Assembly (NCBI GenBank): GCA_035315885.1 | Contig: DATFXM010000007.1 | Coordinates: 15,167-79,166, forward strand | DNA from: DATFXM01 sp035315885 | Lineage (GTDB): Bacteria > Acidobacteriota > Blastocatellia > UBA7656 | Direction: 5' to 3' | Length of the DNA: 64,000 nt | In this document: positions 16,956-27,000 of the stretch, piece by piece | Layout: each line of letters opens with the position of its first letter | Position numbering within the stretch: the stretch's first letter is position 1 | Position numbers and translations under genes: made by a program | Notes under the pieces: generated by a model | Told to the model about the DNA's origin: nothing | The model's input: the letters and a program-made list of their open reading frames with translations, nothing else | Databases searched by the model: none

Positions 16956-17252
16956 TTAGTATCTGTGGTGGCGTCGCCAACTGCGCTTCTTGTGAATGTG
17001 ATAGAGCGCTCCGCCACCCGCGCCGGCGCCGGCTCCGATCAACGCCCCCTTCCGTCCACCAATCAATCCTCCGGCGCCCGCTCCAATCGCTGCGCCTATG
17101 CCGATGCGCTTGGCAGCCTTGCCTTTGCCAGCCTCAGGATTGTGCCTCCTGTGGTGATGATGAATCATTCCCTCCGCCGTCGAGGCACTTATCACCAACA
17201 TGCCAATAACAATAAGCAGGGACAAAAAACGTACTAGTTTGTTTTTGATCAT
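16956..17252 (-). CDS. Small exported glycine-zipper protein, His-rich
   Basis: A 98-residue protein with a signal peptide (about 1-28, MIKNKLVRFLSLLIV...STAEG). The mature part starts with MIHHHHRRH, then a Lys-rich linker and a glycine zipper (GIGAAIGAGAGGLIGG and GALIGAGAGAGGGAL). The basic tail ends RSWRRHHRY. Glycine zippers insert in membranes or oligomerise, as in the YMGG/OmpA-linker type. The His cluster could bind metal. Function unknown. The start was chosen at the signal peptide; a longer frame to 17294 exists. The gene is convergent with the preceding one. Confidence 0.72.
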   Translation of the reverse strand: MIKNKLVRFLSLLIVIGMLVISASTAEGMIHHHHRRHNPEAGKGKAAKRIGIGAAIGAGAGGLIGGRKGALIGAGAGAGGGALYHIHKKRSWRRHHRY

Positions 17253-17363
17253 CCTATATTTCTCCAGGCTGTCGAATTCCTGTCGTAATCTCAAAATGAT
17301 TCTTCCTTTGAGGCCCCAGCGACTGTCACTTGCGCTGTGACATTTCTTTTAAAGTGAAACGTC

Positions 17364-18467
17364 TCAGACTTCAACGCTTTTTTTTTGCTCCTCTCTCAAC
17401 TCATCAAGCGCGTTGCCAAGCCGTTCGAGCCCGCCTGCTAACGTCGCCGCATCTCCTCCTAGCCCTACTCGAAAGTGTTCCGGCATTCCAAAAAACCTGC
17501 CCGGCACCACCGTAGTCTCGTGCCTCTCACGCAGGATCCTGCAAAGCTCATCGGCGTTTGCACTCCTCAGGCGGGGGAATAACACCGTTCCAAACGGAGA
17601 TCTGACACATTCCAAATCGTCTCGAGAATCTAGAAACTGATTCACAAGTGTCCGATTACCATCCAGAATCTCCTTCGCCCGCTTCGCCACTCGATCCATG
17701 CGTTCGAGCGCCAGCACACTCAGCCGCTCGGCCGTGTGCGCTGGTATGACCCCAAACAAATCATTCAACTGCCACATCTGCTCAACCAGTCTCTCATCAG
17801 CAATCACCGCGCCACATCGGAGACCGGAAAGGCCAAATGCTTTCGTGAGACTAGTTGTGACTACAAAATGATCGCCGAGCCTGAACGCCGTGTTCGGCTT
17901 CTGGGCGAATGTCACGTCCAAATACACTTCATCAACCAGCACTCGAGCACCTAAGCTGCGGGCCAGCTCTCCAATTTCCGCAAGCCTCTTTGCGTCTGTC
18001 AGAACGCTGGTCGGGTTGTGAAGATTTGTAAGAACTATCAGGCGGGTGCGGCGAGACATGGAACGCTCGACCTCCCCCACTTCGACTTCAAATCCGCGAT
18101 CGAACGATCGATGAAACCGCTTCACTTTGGCGCCGAGATAATCCGCAAGCGCGATGATCGGCTCATACGCCGGGTGTTCGATAACGACCTCATCACCTCT
18201 TTCGAGGATCGCAGCCATCGCAAGATGATTTGCCATGGACGTGCCCGTCGCGGCGAAAATATTCGAAGGCTTGACTCCGTATTTATCGGCGAGCGCTTGC
18301 TGGAGAGGTTCATACCCATACAAACTTGGCCCGCTGATTTCAAGATCACCAATTTCAACGCCCAGCTCTTTGAGCGGGAAATTCATCAGGCCGCTCGTCG
18401 CGAGATTGAATCGAGACTGCGAGCAAGTCTTGGCCCACACCATGTACTCGGAACTTCTCAGCGTCAT
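17364..18467 (-). CDS. Class I/II PLP aminotransferase
   Basis: A 367-residue fold-type I aminotransferase, cytosolic. Features: SLYGYEPLQQALADKYGV, an ATGTSMANHLAMAA segment (cofactor phosphate region), NLHNPTSV (the Asn-Pro motif), LVDEVYLD with the cofactor aspartate, and the Schiff-base lysine in TTSLTKAFGLSGLRCGAVI. It fits the AspC-like or MalY-like group; substrate unknown. The ATG overlaps the stop of the amino-acid permease gene (ATGA at 18464-18467), which implies coupled translation and a shared amino-acid substrate. Longer frames extend into the permease gene in another phase and are unlikely. Confidence 0.9.
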   Translation of the reverse strand: MTLRSSEYMVWAKTCSQSRFNLATSGLMNFPLKELGVEIGDLEISGPSLYGYEPLQQALADKYGVKPSNIFAATGTSMANHLAMAAILERGDEVVIEHPAYEPIIALADYLGAKVKRFHRSFDRGFEVEVGEVERSMSRRTRLIVLTNLHNPTSVLTDAKRLAEIGELARSLGARVLVDEVYLDVTFAQKPNTAFRLGDHFVVTTSLTKAFGLSGLRCGAVIADERLVEQMWQLNDLFGVIPAHTAERLSVLALERMDRVAKRAKEILDGNRTLVNQFLDSRDDLECVRSPFGTVLFPRLRSANADELCRILRERHETTVVPGRFFGMPEHFRVGLGGDAATLAGGLERLGNALDELREEQKKSVEV

Positions 18468-19840
18468 CCTCGTTTGCCCCTGTGCCTCCAGAACAAATAA
18501 ACCGGGATACCCGCGAGCATTATTGCCACGCTGATTGCACTGTTTTGCGGGTACTTGTAAATCGTGTTGAGCCCGACAAAACACTCAATCAACACAAACG
18601 ATACTATGAACACCGCGGGGACCTTGAAATCGAAACCGGTTTCGCTCGAGCAATCGTTTTCCTCGCCCCGCATCTTTACACGTCTCAGCACCAACAACGC
18701 CGCGCCGGTCATCGCAAAGAAGATCGAGTCCACTGAGACGACATAGTTGAGAATCCCTTCGTAGCGGCCGGAGAGCGTGGCAATCACAATAGCAAACACA
18801 CCCTGAAGGACTATCGCGACTACCGGCACTCGAGTCACCGGATGAAGCCGGGCCACGCTCTTGAAAAACAGCCGGTCGTCGGCCATCGCAAAGTACACTC
18901 GCGGAGCGGTCAGGATGCTCTGACTCAGAAAGCCCACAGTCGAGATTGCTATTCCCACTGCGATCAGACGCGCTCCGCGTTCCCCGAGCGCGAGTCTCAT
19001 CACCGCTGAAGCCGGAGTATCCGTCGCGGCAAGACCTTCGACCCCGAGCCGGCTGAGACAAACGAAACTCACCGAGATGTACAGCACGATTACACCTGCG
19101 ACACCCAACAGAAGTCCGCGCGGTAGATTCTTTCTCGGTTCCCGGATTTCTCCTGCAACGAACGTCGCGGTCTGCCAACCGCCGTAGGCGAACAGCACCG
19201 GCACCAGCGCCGCGCCAAACCCAGATACTTGAGATGCAAATCCGGACTGAGCAGACGCCTGACTGAGGTTCGCGACTGGAGCGGCCTCTCCGACTGTCAG
19301 CCCGACGACGATCAACATGAGAATAGCGAGGATCTTCAACACCATCAGAACGCTCTGAACGGTGCTGCCCGCGCGGACGCCGAAACAGTTGATCAGCGTG
19401 AGTACCGCAAGCGTGATGACCGCCACGACCCAGTCGCTCACGGGGAGACGCGTCAGTTCGATCAGGTACCGGCCGAAGGTTATGGCTACTGCGGCCATTC
19501 CGCCCGTCTGCGACACCAGCAGAAGTGTCCACCCGTAGACGAATGCGATTCCTGGATGAAATGCCTCGCGAATGTACGCGTATTGTCCGCCTACGTGCGG
19601 CCTCAACGCCGCCAGCTCCGCATAGATGAAGCTGCCCGCCAAGGCGATCAGCCCGCCCACCGCCCAGGCGCCCAGTATCGCCCCAGGAGTCTTTACCACC
19701 TTAGCGACAACTGACGGGTTCACGAAAATGCCTGAACCGATGATGCCGCCCATCACGAGCATCGTCGCGTCAAATAGTCCAAGTCTTCGTGCGAGTCCCG
19801 GATTCTCGACTGTTGGAGGAGTTTGAGTGGCAGGCTCCAA
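18464..19840 (-). CDS. APC-family amino-acid permease
   Basis: A 458-residue transporter with about 12 membrane helices. The first helix carries MVMGGIIGSGIFVNP, the unwound substrate-binding motif of the APC superfamily. GGQYAYIREAFHPGIAFVYGW and the YGGWQTATFVAGEIREPRKNLPR segment are also typical. It resembles the LAT/serine-threonine exchanger-like group. The start is TTG at 19840 with GAGGAACAGG upstream, and lies 12 nt after the kinase stop. It overlaps the downstream aminotransferase by 4 nt, so uptake and transamination of one amino acid are probably linked. Confidence 0.9.
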   Translation of the reverse strand: MEPATQTPPTVENPGLARRLGLFDATMLVMGGIIGSGIFVNPSVVAKVVKTPGAILGAWAVGGLIALAGSFIYAELAALRPHVGGQYAYIREAFHPGIAFVYGWTLLLVSQTGGMAAVAITFGRYLIELTRLPVSDWVVAVITLAVLTLINCFGVRAGSTVQSVLMVLKILAILMLIVVGLTVGEAAPVANLSQASAQSGFASQVSGFGAALVPVLFAYGGWQTATFVAGEIREPRKNLPRGLLLGVAGVIVLYISVSFVCLSRLGVEGLAATDTPASAVMRLALGERGARLIAVGIAISTVGFLSQSILTAPRVYFAMADDRLFFKSVARLHPVTRVPVVAIVLQGVFAIVIATLSGRYEGILNYVVSVDSIFFAMTGAALLVLRRVKMRGEENDCSSETGFDFKVPAVFIVSFVLIECFVGLNTIYKYPQNSAISVAIMLAGIPVYLFWRHRGKRG

Positions 19841-19852
19841 TATACCTGTTCC

Positions 19853-21913
19853 TCAGCGACCTGTTTGAGTGGGCAGTGTCAATCTCTCTCGCATTCGCCT
19901 TTGCCATCGAGTCTTTGGAATGTCTTCTTCTTCAAATTCTCCAAGCGCTTCGCGAAGGGTTTCTCCGCCCGCCTGCCGGGCCTTCAGGTAAAGCAACGCG
20001 CTCAGCACGGCGATGAGCGGCGCAAGAAATACGTTCAACGCCACCGAGATTATCGGGCCCATCGCGATCAGCAGGCGCTCCTTGCTGGACTCATCGACGT
20101 GCTTCAGAAAGTTCCTGACTGCCAAAACGAATACCAGACTGAACATTGCCGGTATTAGGTATTGAATGATGATTGTCGCGATTACCGTTTTGCGCACTCG
20201 CCGAACAAGGAGCTTCGAGCGCCTCCTCGCGGCAAAGCCCTGAAGTTTCTCCATGATCACAACTGGGGCGGTCAGAGCGGAGTTGATGTAGAAGATCGCA
20301 CCCGGCACGATGCCCGGACCTAACAGGAGAATCGAGAGACATCCGATCAACATCGTGATCTTCAGCAGAGGCCAAAGCCTCGGTTTGACCGATCGAAATG
20401 CGGAGCGTACTCTCAACGGCTTGAGTGGCGCCAGGTTCAACTGGGTGACCAGCCGAATAGTGACCGCAACCACGATGCTCGATGCAACAAAGTTCAACAG
20501 AAAGTTGCTCAGACCGAATATTGCTCTCCAGATTTGTCCTCTGACGCTGTCCGCGCTGCCAAAGAGATTGCGTGCGAGAAAAAACTGGATTAGCGAGACC
20601 AGCGCGCTCGCAGAATAGACGACAATCGACAGTCGAACGAATTTAGGAAAGTACTCGCTGTACATCGACAACGCGCGGCGAAGCAGCGTGCCGCTTCCCT
20701 CCGAGTATGCCCTGAGCGCACTTGCGAATCCCGCCGCGCTCGCTGGTCGATCGTAGGGATTCTTCGCGAGCCCGAGCATAACCAGGCCCGCCATTCTCCG
20801 TGGGATCTTTTTTCGCTTTCTGGCAAGAGGCGGCGGAGGCACTTCGATGTGCTGCTTCATCAGCTCAGCCATCGTGCCTCGAAACGGAGGCTCTCCGGCA
20901 AGCATCTGATAGGTGATGACCGCCAGGCTGTAGATATCCGATCGAGCATCCAGAGGCATCGCCTGACACTGCTCCGGCGACATGTACACCGGCGTGCCCA
21001 GGACCGACCCGACCCTTGTCAATCCATCGGTGGAATCGCTGGAGGAGCCGGAGCCGCTGTCGCGGACGGTTTCTCGCTGAATTATGCGAGTCCGGTCCTC
21101 GGCCAACGATGTTGAATCGCTTGGCTCACCGGCGGAGTCGGTGGGCGCCAGCGCGGCCGCAGCCGCAGTCTTCGCGTCTCGCCCGGCCGGTACGACTCGC
21201 GTCTCGCGCTTGTCTGCCTCCGGAGCAAGAATTCTAGTGGCGGCATCATCCTCTTTGGACTGCTCTGCCGGCGATTTGTCTTGACGGTTCGTTGGACTCG
21301 GGCCGGTCATCGTGCCGGTCGTTACCGATTTCTGTCCGGAGCCCACGGCGTCCGAGTCGCGCCGCGAGGTTGAGGTTTCGTCGCCCTCGGCGACCAAAGG
21401 CGCATCCAGCTTTGCCAAACCGAAGTCGAGGACTTTGACGCGGTAGCCACCTCTTCTATTTGGCTCGAGCCACAAATTGTCCGGCTTCAAATCTCGATGA
21501 ACGACGCCGTGTCGATGAGCCTCGTCCAGCGCGTAACAAGTCTGCTCGATGATATCGACTGTCCACCCTATGGGCAGCGATGTCTCCTCTTCCAGAATGT
21601 CGGCGAGCGTGCAGCCGTCAAGGTACTCCATCACGAGGTAAGCCACTTTGCGACCGTCAACCGCCGCGAAACCGAAATCCGTCACGTTCACGACGTTCGG
21701 ATGGTGAAGGCGGCCGGCCGCTTTGGCCTCTCGCCTGAACCGCTCGACAAACTCATCGTTCATCATGAACTGCGGGGCAATAACCTTTAACGCAACCGGC
21801 CGATCCGTTCCGATATGTGTAGCAAGATACACCGCGCCCATGCCGCCCTTGCCCAACTGGCGTTCGATTCGATACTTCTCGTCGAGAATGTGACCTTTTA
21901 TATGAAGCGTCAT
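19853..21913 (-). CDS. Transmembrane Ser/Thr protein kinase with long activation-loop insert
   Basis: A 686-residue Hanks-type kinase. Residues about 14-400 form the kinase domain: GKGGMG (21-26), Lys43, HRDLKPDN with Asp141, DFG (163-165), then SPE at 312-314. DFG and SPE are normally about 25 residues apart; here the gap is about 147 because of a polar, Ser/Thr/Asp/Glu-rich insert. The insert repeats TR-hydrophobic motifs (TRIL, TRVV, TRII, LTRV). The C-terminal region has about four to six membrane helices (about 430-650) and a charged tail. It sits 41 nt after an acyl-CoA ligase gene and 12 nt before a permease gene. Target proteins are unknown. Confidence 0.9.
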   Translation of the reverse strand: MTLHIKGHILDEKYRIERQLGKGGMGAVYLATHIGTDRPVALKVIAPQFMMNDEFVERFRREAKAAGRLHHPNVVNVTDFGFAAVDGRKVAYLVMEYLDGCTLADILEEETSLPIGWTVDIIEQTCYALDEAHRHGVVHRDLKPDNLWLEPNRRGGYRVKVLDFGLAKLDAPLVAEGDETSTSRRDSDAVGSGQKSVTTGTMTGPSPTNRQDKSPAEQSKEDDAATRILAPEADKRETRVVPAGRDAKTAAAAALAPTDSAGEPSDSTSLAEDRTRIIQRETVRDSGSGSSSDSTDGLTRVGSVLGTPVYMSPEQCQAMPLDARSDIYSLAVITYQMLAGEPPFRGTMAELMKQHIEVPPPPLARKRKKIPRRMAGLVMLGLAKNPYDRPASAAGFASALRAYSEGSGTLLRRALSMYSEYFPKFVRLSIVVYSASALVSLIQFFLARNLFGSADSVRGQIWRAIFGLSNFLLNFVASSIVVAVTIRLVTQLNLAPLKPLRVRSAFRSVKPRLWPLLKITMLIGCLSILLLGPGIVPGAIFYINSALTAPVVIMEKLQGFAARRRSKLLVRRVRKTVIATIIIQYLIPAMFSLVFVLAVRNFLKHVDESSKERLLIAMGPIISVALNVFLAPLIAVLSALLYLKARQAGGETLREALGEFEEEDIPKTRWQRRMRERLTLPTQTGR

Positions 21914-21954
21914 TTGAAAACCACTACCGAGTTCTGAGTCCTCTACTCACGGAA

Positions 21955-23769
21955 TCAGCTTTCGGCCTCTCCGTAAAGGGAGTTTATCAACGACCGGTAT
22001 TTATCTTCGATAACCCTGCGTTTTACTTTGAGCGTAGGTGTCAACTCACCGCCTTCAATCGTGAATTCGTCCGCGAGCAACGCGATGCGTTTGACCTTTT
22101 CGTAGTCGGCCAGCTCGCTGGTGAATCTCGAAACTTCCTGCTTGAACAAGTCTAACGTGCCTGCCGTTTCAATCAAGGCAGACTTGCTCGCGGCTGAAAT
22201 GCCTGCTGTAGTCGCCCACGAGCGGAGCCTCTCAAAGTCAGGTACGATCAACACAGATACGTACTTTCGCTTGTCGCCCACGACAACAGCCTGCTCGACG
22301 TACTCGCTTCCTGAAATCAAGCGTTCAATCATCTGCGGAGCGACGTACTTGCCGGCGGAGGTCTTGATCAGATCCTTCTTTCGATCGGTGATGTAAAGGA
22401 ATCCGTCTTCATCCTGATAGCCGACGTCACCCGTCTTGAACCAGCAATGGCCATCGGAATCCTGAGTAAATGAGCACGCGGTTTCGTCCGGTTTCTTGAA
22501 GTAACCCTCGAACACGTGCGGTCCGCGAGTCAGTATCTCTCCGTCCTCCGCTATCTTCACGTCGAGTCCGGACAGAGGGCGACCGACCGCTCCTATGCGA
22601 TTAGCATCGAGCGTATTGACCGCAATCACCGGCGCCGTTTCGGTGAGCCCGTAGCCCTGGAGCACCGGAATACCGGCTCCAATGAAAACACTCGCGATTT
22701 CCGAAGGCAGCGCGGCTCCCCCGGATACGATTCTTCGTATATGTCCGCCCACCGCCTCCCGCAACTTGTGAAACACCAGTCTGTCGGCGATCTCTCTTTG
22801 GAACGCAAGAACCGGAGGAATCTCGCCTTTCTCGGTCAGCCACTTTGACGACTTTCGCGCCACGTCCAGCGCCCACTCGAAAATACGCTTCTGGAGAGTC
22901 GATCCCTCGCTGGCGGACTTCTGCATCCGAGCGTAGACCTTCTCCAACAGCCGGGGCACAGTGGACATCAGCGTGGGCTGAACGTCTTTCATGTCCCCTG
23001 CAACCGTCTCGATCCCACCCGCGAAATTGATCTGCACGCCGAAATACAAACACAAGTACAACACCATGCGTTCGAAGATGTGAGAGAGTGGCAAGTACGA
23101 AAGCATCACGCCGCCCTCCTCGATCTCGAGAAATTGTCCCGACGCCAGCGCATTGAAGGTAATGTTCCGATGCGTGAGCATGGCGCCCTTCGGCTCTCCG
23201 GTTGTGCCGGAAGTGTAGATAATCGAGGCGAGCGCATCGGGTTCAACACGAGCCGAAATCGTCTCGTACCGATCGGGGTGTTGGTCATAGAGAATTTCGC
23301 CGCAGTGCTCCAGCTCTGCATAAGCGGTGACGCCCTCCGACTCAGCGCCCGGTTGAAACATGACCACTCGAAGCTCTGGAAACTTTTTCAACGCGCTCTG
23401 AACGCGCTTGAGCTGGCGAATCGAGGAAATGAACAAGAGGCGCGCATCGCTGTCTCGCAAAATATATTCGACCTGATGAACTGGCTGCGTCGGATAGAGC
23501 GGAACGTTGACCGCGCCTATCGACAGAATGGCGTAGTCGGTAATTGTCCAAAGCGGCCCACTTTCTGCGAGCATCGCGACGGGGTCGCCTTGTCGTATGC
23601 CCATCTCGTCGAGGGCGAGTGCGAGGCTCCGGACTCGACGAAACAGCTCCCGGCCGGTCATTCCCACCCACTGTTTGTTTTGCCTGAAGCGGAGCACTTC
23701 GGCGTCAGGTCGCTTGTCGGTGGCACGCCGTAGCAATTCGACAAGCGTCCGCGGCGGATTATCAAGCAT
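21955..23769 (-). CDS. Long-chain acyl-CoA synthetase (AMP-forming)
   Basis: A 604-residue adenylate-forming enzyme that activates fatty acids to acyl-CoA via acyl-AMP. Visible motifs: the P-loop-like IIYTSGTTGEPKGAMLTHRN (about 175-195), YLPLSHIFER, GYGLTETAPVIAVN, WFKTGDVGYQDEDGFLYITDRKKDLIKTSAGKYV, and the C-terminal LTPTLKVKRRVI with the catalytic lysine. It fits the FadD15/long-chain type. It is the first gene of a close leftward series with the kinase, permease and aminotransferase, but the metabolic link is unclear. Confidence 0.93.
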   Translation of the reverse strand: MLDNPPRTLVELLRRATDKRPDAEVLRFRQNKQWVGMTGRELFRRVRSLALALDEMGIRQGDPVAMLAESGPLWTITDYAILSIGAVNVPLYPTQPVHQVEYILRDSDARLLFISSIRQLKRVQSALKKFPELRVVMFQPGAESEGVTAYAELEHCGEILYDQHPDRYETISARVEPDALASIIYTSGTTGEPKGAMLTHRNITFNALASGQFLEIEEGGVMLSYLPLSHIFERMVLYLCLYFGVQINFAGGIETVAGDMKDVQPTLMSTVPRLLEKVYARMQKSASEGSTLQKRIFEWALDVARKSSKWLTEKGEIPPVLAFQREIADRLVFHKLREAVGGHIRRIVSGGAALPSEIASVFIGAGIPVLQGYGLTETAPVIAVNTLDANRIGAVGRPLSGLDVKIAEDGEILTRGPHVFEGYFKKPDETACSFTQDSDGHCWFKTGDVGYQDEDGFLYITDRKKDLIKTSAGKYVAPQMIERLISGSEYVEQAVVVGDKRKYVSVLIVPDFERLRSWATTAGISAASKSALIETAGTLDLFKQEVSRFTSELADYEKVKRIALLADEFTIEGGELTPTLKVKRRVIEDKYRSLINSLYGEAES

Positions 23770-24097
23770 TCTGTTCTGTCCTGAGTTTGAATTATTTGAA
23801 CTCAGCCCAGTCTTGCGCCGGGCGAGTCTAGCCAGGATTTGAGCTTAGGCTAGCCAAGCATCGAGCTTAAGCTGTTCGGCCTGACTTCAGACTTGCGAAG
23901 GAGCGCCCATTCTAATGCGAGTGCCCGGGGAAGTAAATTGGCGTTCCGGTTTCGGGTTTGCGGTTTCGGTTTCCAGGAGGTCCGGCGTCCGACGAAAAAA
24001 GCGATCTCGATAGTCGGGGTTCACGCAAAGATCGCAAAGATTCGCAAAGACCGCTAAGAAGAGCTAGCAATCTTTCACTCAGCGCTCAGCACTATCC
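23770..24097. other. Intergenic space with short repeats
   Basis: A 328-bp gap between the first RND permease (ends 24098) and the acyl-CoA ligase start. It has GAGCTTAGGCTAGCC and GAGCTTAAGC-like repeats near 23840-23870, a few degenerate TTTCGGG heptads at 23945-23975, and a CGCAAAGAT-type repeat at 24026-24050 (GCAAAGATCGCAAAGATTC). No gene is evident. It probably holds the promoter for the ligase-kinase-permease-aminotransferase series. Confidence 0.5.
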
Positions 24098-27000
24098 TCA
24101 GTCTCCCGCCTTTGGGTCCACCGACTCCGCCGGCTTGCGCCTTAGCGCAGCTGCGCCCAGCTTCTTGAACGGATGCGCAACGGCATATCCGATTGCCGAT
24201 ATGTGACTCCACGCCCGGGTCTCCGCCAGATCATCAAACAGCGAATACGCAACCGGTGTCACAATCAACGTCAGCAGAAGCGACAGCGTCTGACCTCCAA
24301 TAACCACAACCGCTATTGCGCGCCGCTCATCGGCGCCAGGCCCGGTACCCAACGCCAGAGGCAACATTCCCGCAACCAACGCCAGCGTAGTCATCAGAAT
24401 CGGTCGTAACCGGTCACGATTGGCGGTCAATATCGCCACCGTCCGCTCCATCCCCGACCGCTTCAGATTGTTCATATGGTCGATCTGAAGAATCGCGTTC
24501 TTCTTCACCACGCCAAACAACACCAGAATGCCCAAGGCGGAGTACAGATTCAGCGTATTGTTGGTCGCCCAAAGCGACACAAGCGCAAATGGAACGGACA
24601 GCGGTAACGACAGCAGGATCGTAAGAGGATGAATCGTGCTCTCAAACTGAGACGCCAATATCATGTACATGAATATGACCGAGAGCAGAAACGCCCAGAT
24701 GAATTCTCGGAAAGTCTGTTCCAGCTCTTTGGCGCGTCCCGACACCGCAGTAGTGTACGCGGCAGGCAGATTCATCGACTTCACTTCCCGCCGCAGCGCT
24801 TCGAGCCTGTCAGCAAGAGCGTAGCCTGGCGCAACCGACGCACGAAGACTGACCTGTCGCTGACGGTCGAGCCGATCAATCCGCGACGCGGTAGTCGAAG
24901 GAACGATCGTCACAAGGTTATCCAGCCTCGCAAGCCCTCCGCCCTGACGAGTGACATACAGCCGCGAGATGGCGTCGGGATCGTTGCGCATTCCATTGGT
25001 CAACCTGAGCTGAACGTCATAGTCGTCGTTCACCGCCGCGTCTCTGAATCGTGAAACGCGATCGTCACCGCCAACCATCAGCCTCAGCGCTGTCGCGATA
25101 TCGTCGGTAGACACTGCCAGATCGGCGGCGCGGGCACGGTCGATCTCGACCCGCAATTCGGGCTTGTCGAGCTTTAGCGTTGTGTCGGCATCAACGATCC
25201 CCAGCTCGGCGGATTTCTGACGAAGCTGGTCGGCATACGCCGAGAGGTGCTCGAGATCCGGCCCGCGCAAGACGAAATCTATTTCGAAGCCGCCTCCCCC
25301 AATGTTGAACGATTGAGAGTTTCGCACCGATGTTCTAAGGTCCTTGTACTTCCTCAGCCGGCTTCGAATGTCGATCATCACGTCGCGCTGGCTGTAGTTG
25401 TCGTGAAAAGCCTCCATCGGCCGGCCGTGAATCAGACCCGCGAAGAACCTCGACAACGAAAACACTCGCTCTTCGATCGGGGCGATTCGTACATAGGCGC
25501 TCCCCTGATTCACCGCGCCAATGAAACCTCCCCCGGCCGTTGCGAGCACCAGCCTCACCCCGCGAGTCGAAGACAACTCCTGCTCGATCTGCTTCATGAC
25601 TTCATTCATCGAAGCTAAGCTGGTACCCTCGCGCGCGGTGATGTTCACATCGAATTCGGACTCGTCCACATCGCTCGGGATGTAGTCCTGACGGCACATT
25701 TTGTAGAGCGGTACCGACGAGCCGATAACCAGCAACGCAAGCACCGCGACTACAATCCTGTTCCGAAGAGCAAGGCCCAGCATCCATTCGTAGCTGCGGT
25801 CGATCCACGCATAGAAGCCGGTGCGAGACTTTGCTTCATCGCGAGCGTGACCGGTTGCATCTTCGGTCTTCAGCAGCCGCGCGCTCATCATCGGCGTCAG
25901 GGTGAACGAAACCAGAAGGCTGACCATGATCGCTACGGCCGCGGTGATGCCGAACTGATACAGGAACCGTCCCGATATGCTCGACATGAATGAAACCGGG
26001 ATGAAGATCACCACCAAACTGAGCGTTGTCGCCATGACCGCGAGCCCGATTTCCGCAGTCGCTGCGCGCGCAGCCTCAAACGGCCGCATCTTCTTTTCTT
26101 CAACAAAGCGAAAGATGTTCTCGAGCACGACTATTGCGTCGTCGATGACCACTCCCACCATCAGCACCAGCGCAAGCATCGTCACGCTGTTCAATGTGAA
26201 GTTCAACGCGCGCATCATGCCGAACGACGCGATCACCGACGCGGGTATCGCCACCCCCGCAATGATCGTAGACCGCCAGCTTCGCATAAACGCCAGAACG
26301 ACCAGGCAGGCCAGTATGCTGCCAAGCACGAGGTGAATGTTGATTTCCTCGAGGGCCGCGTAGATGTAGCGAGACTGATCGCGAATCACATCCATCCTGA
26401 CGTCGTCCGGGAGCTGACCCTTTACCCGTTGAAGCGACGCTTTGGCTGCGTCTATGACTTCCACGGTGTTGGCGCCGGACTGACGCCTTACCTCCAGCGT
26501 GACGGTGGGCACTCCATTCAAGCGCGCGACCGAACGCTGTTCCTTCGTGCCATCCTCGGCCCAACCAAGATCGTGAACCCTGATCGGCGCGCCGTTGACC
26601 GTTTTAACCACCAGCGCGTCGAAGACTTTTGGATCTGCAACCCGCCCCATTGTCCTCAGCGAGTGCTCTCGTACGTCCTGGGTCACGTTGCCACCGGGTG
26701 CGTCGGCGTTCTGTCGAATGATTGCGGCTCGAACTTCGGTGATCGGAATCTGGTAAGCGGCAAGACGATCGGGATCAACCCAGACGTTGATGGCGCGACC
26801 CAACCCTCCGACTATCGCTATCTCACCGACGCCGGTGGAGCGCTCAAGAATCGGCTTTACAACCTTGTCGGCCAGTTCAGTCAGTTCGCGAACCGGCCTG
26901 TCTGCCGAGAGTGCAACCGTCATAACCGGAGCAGAATCATTGTTGAATTTGGCGATTATCGGCGGGTCCACGTCGCGCGGCAAATCTCGAACCACCTGTG

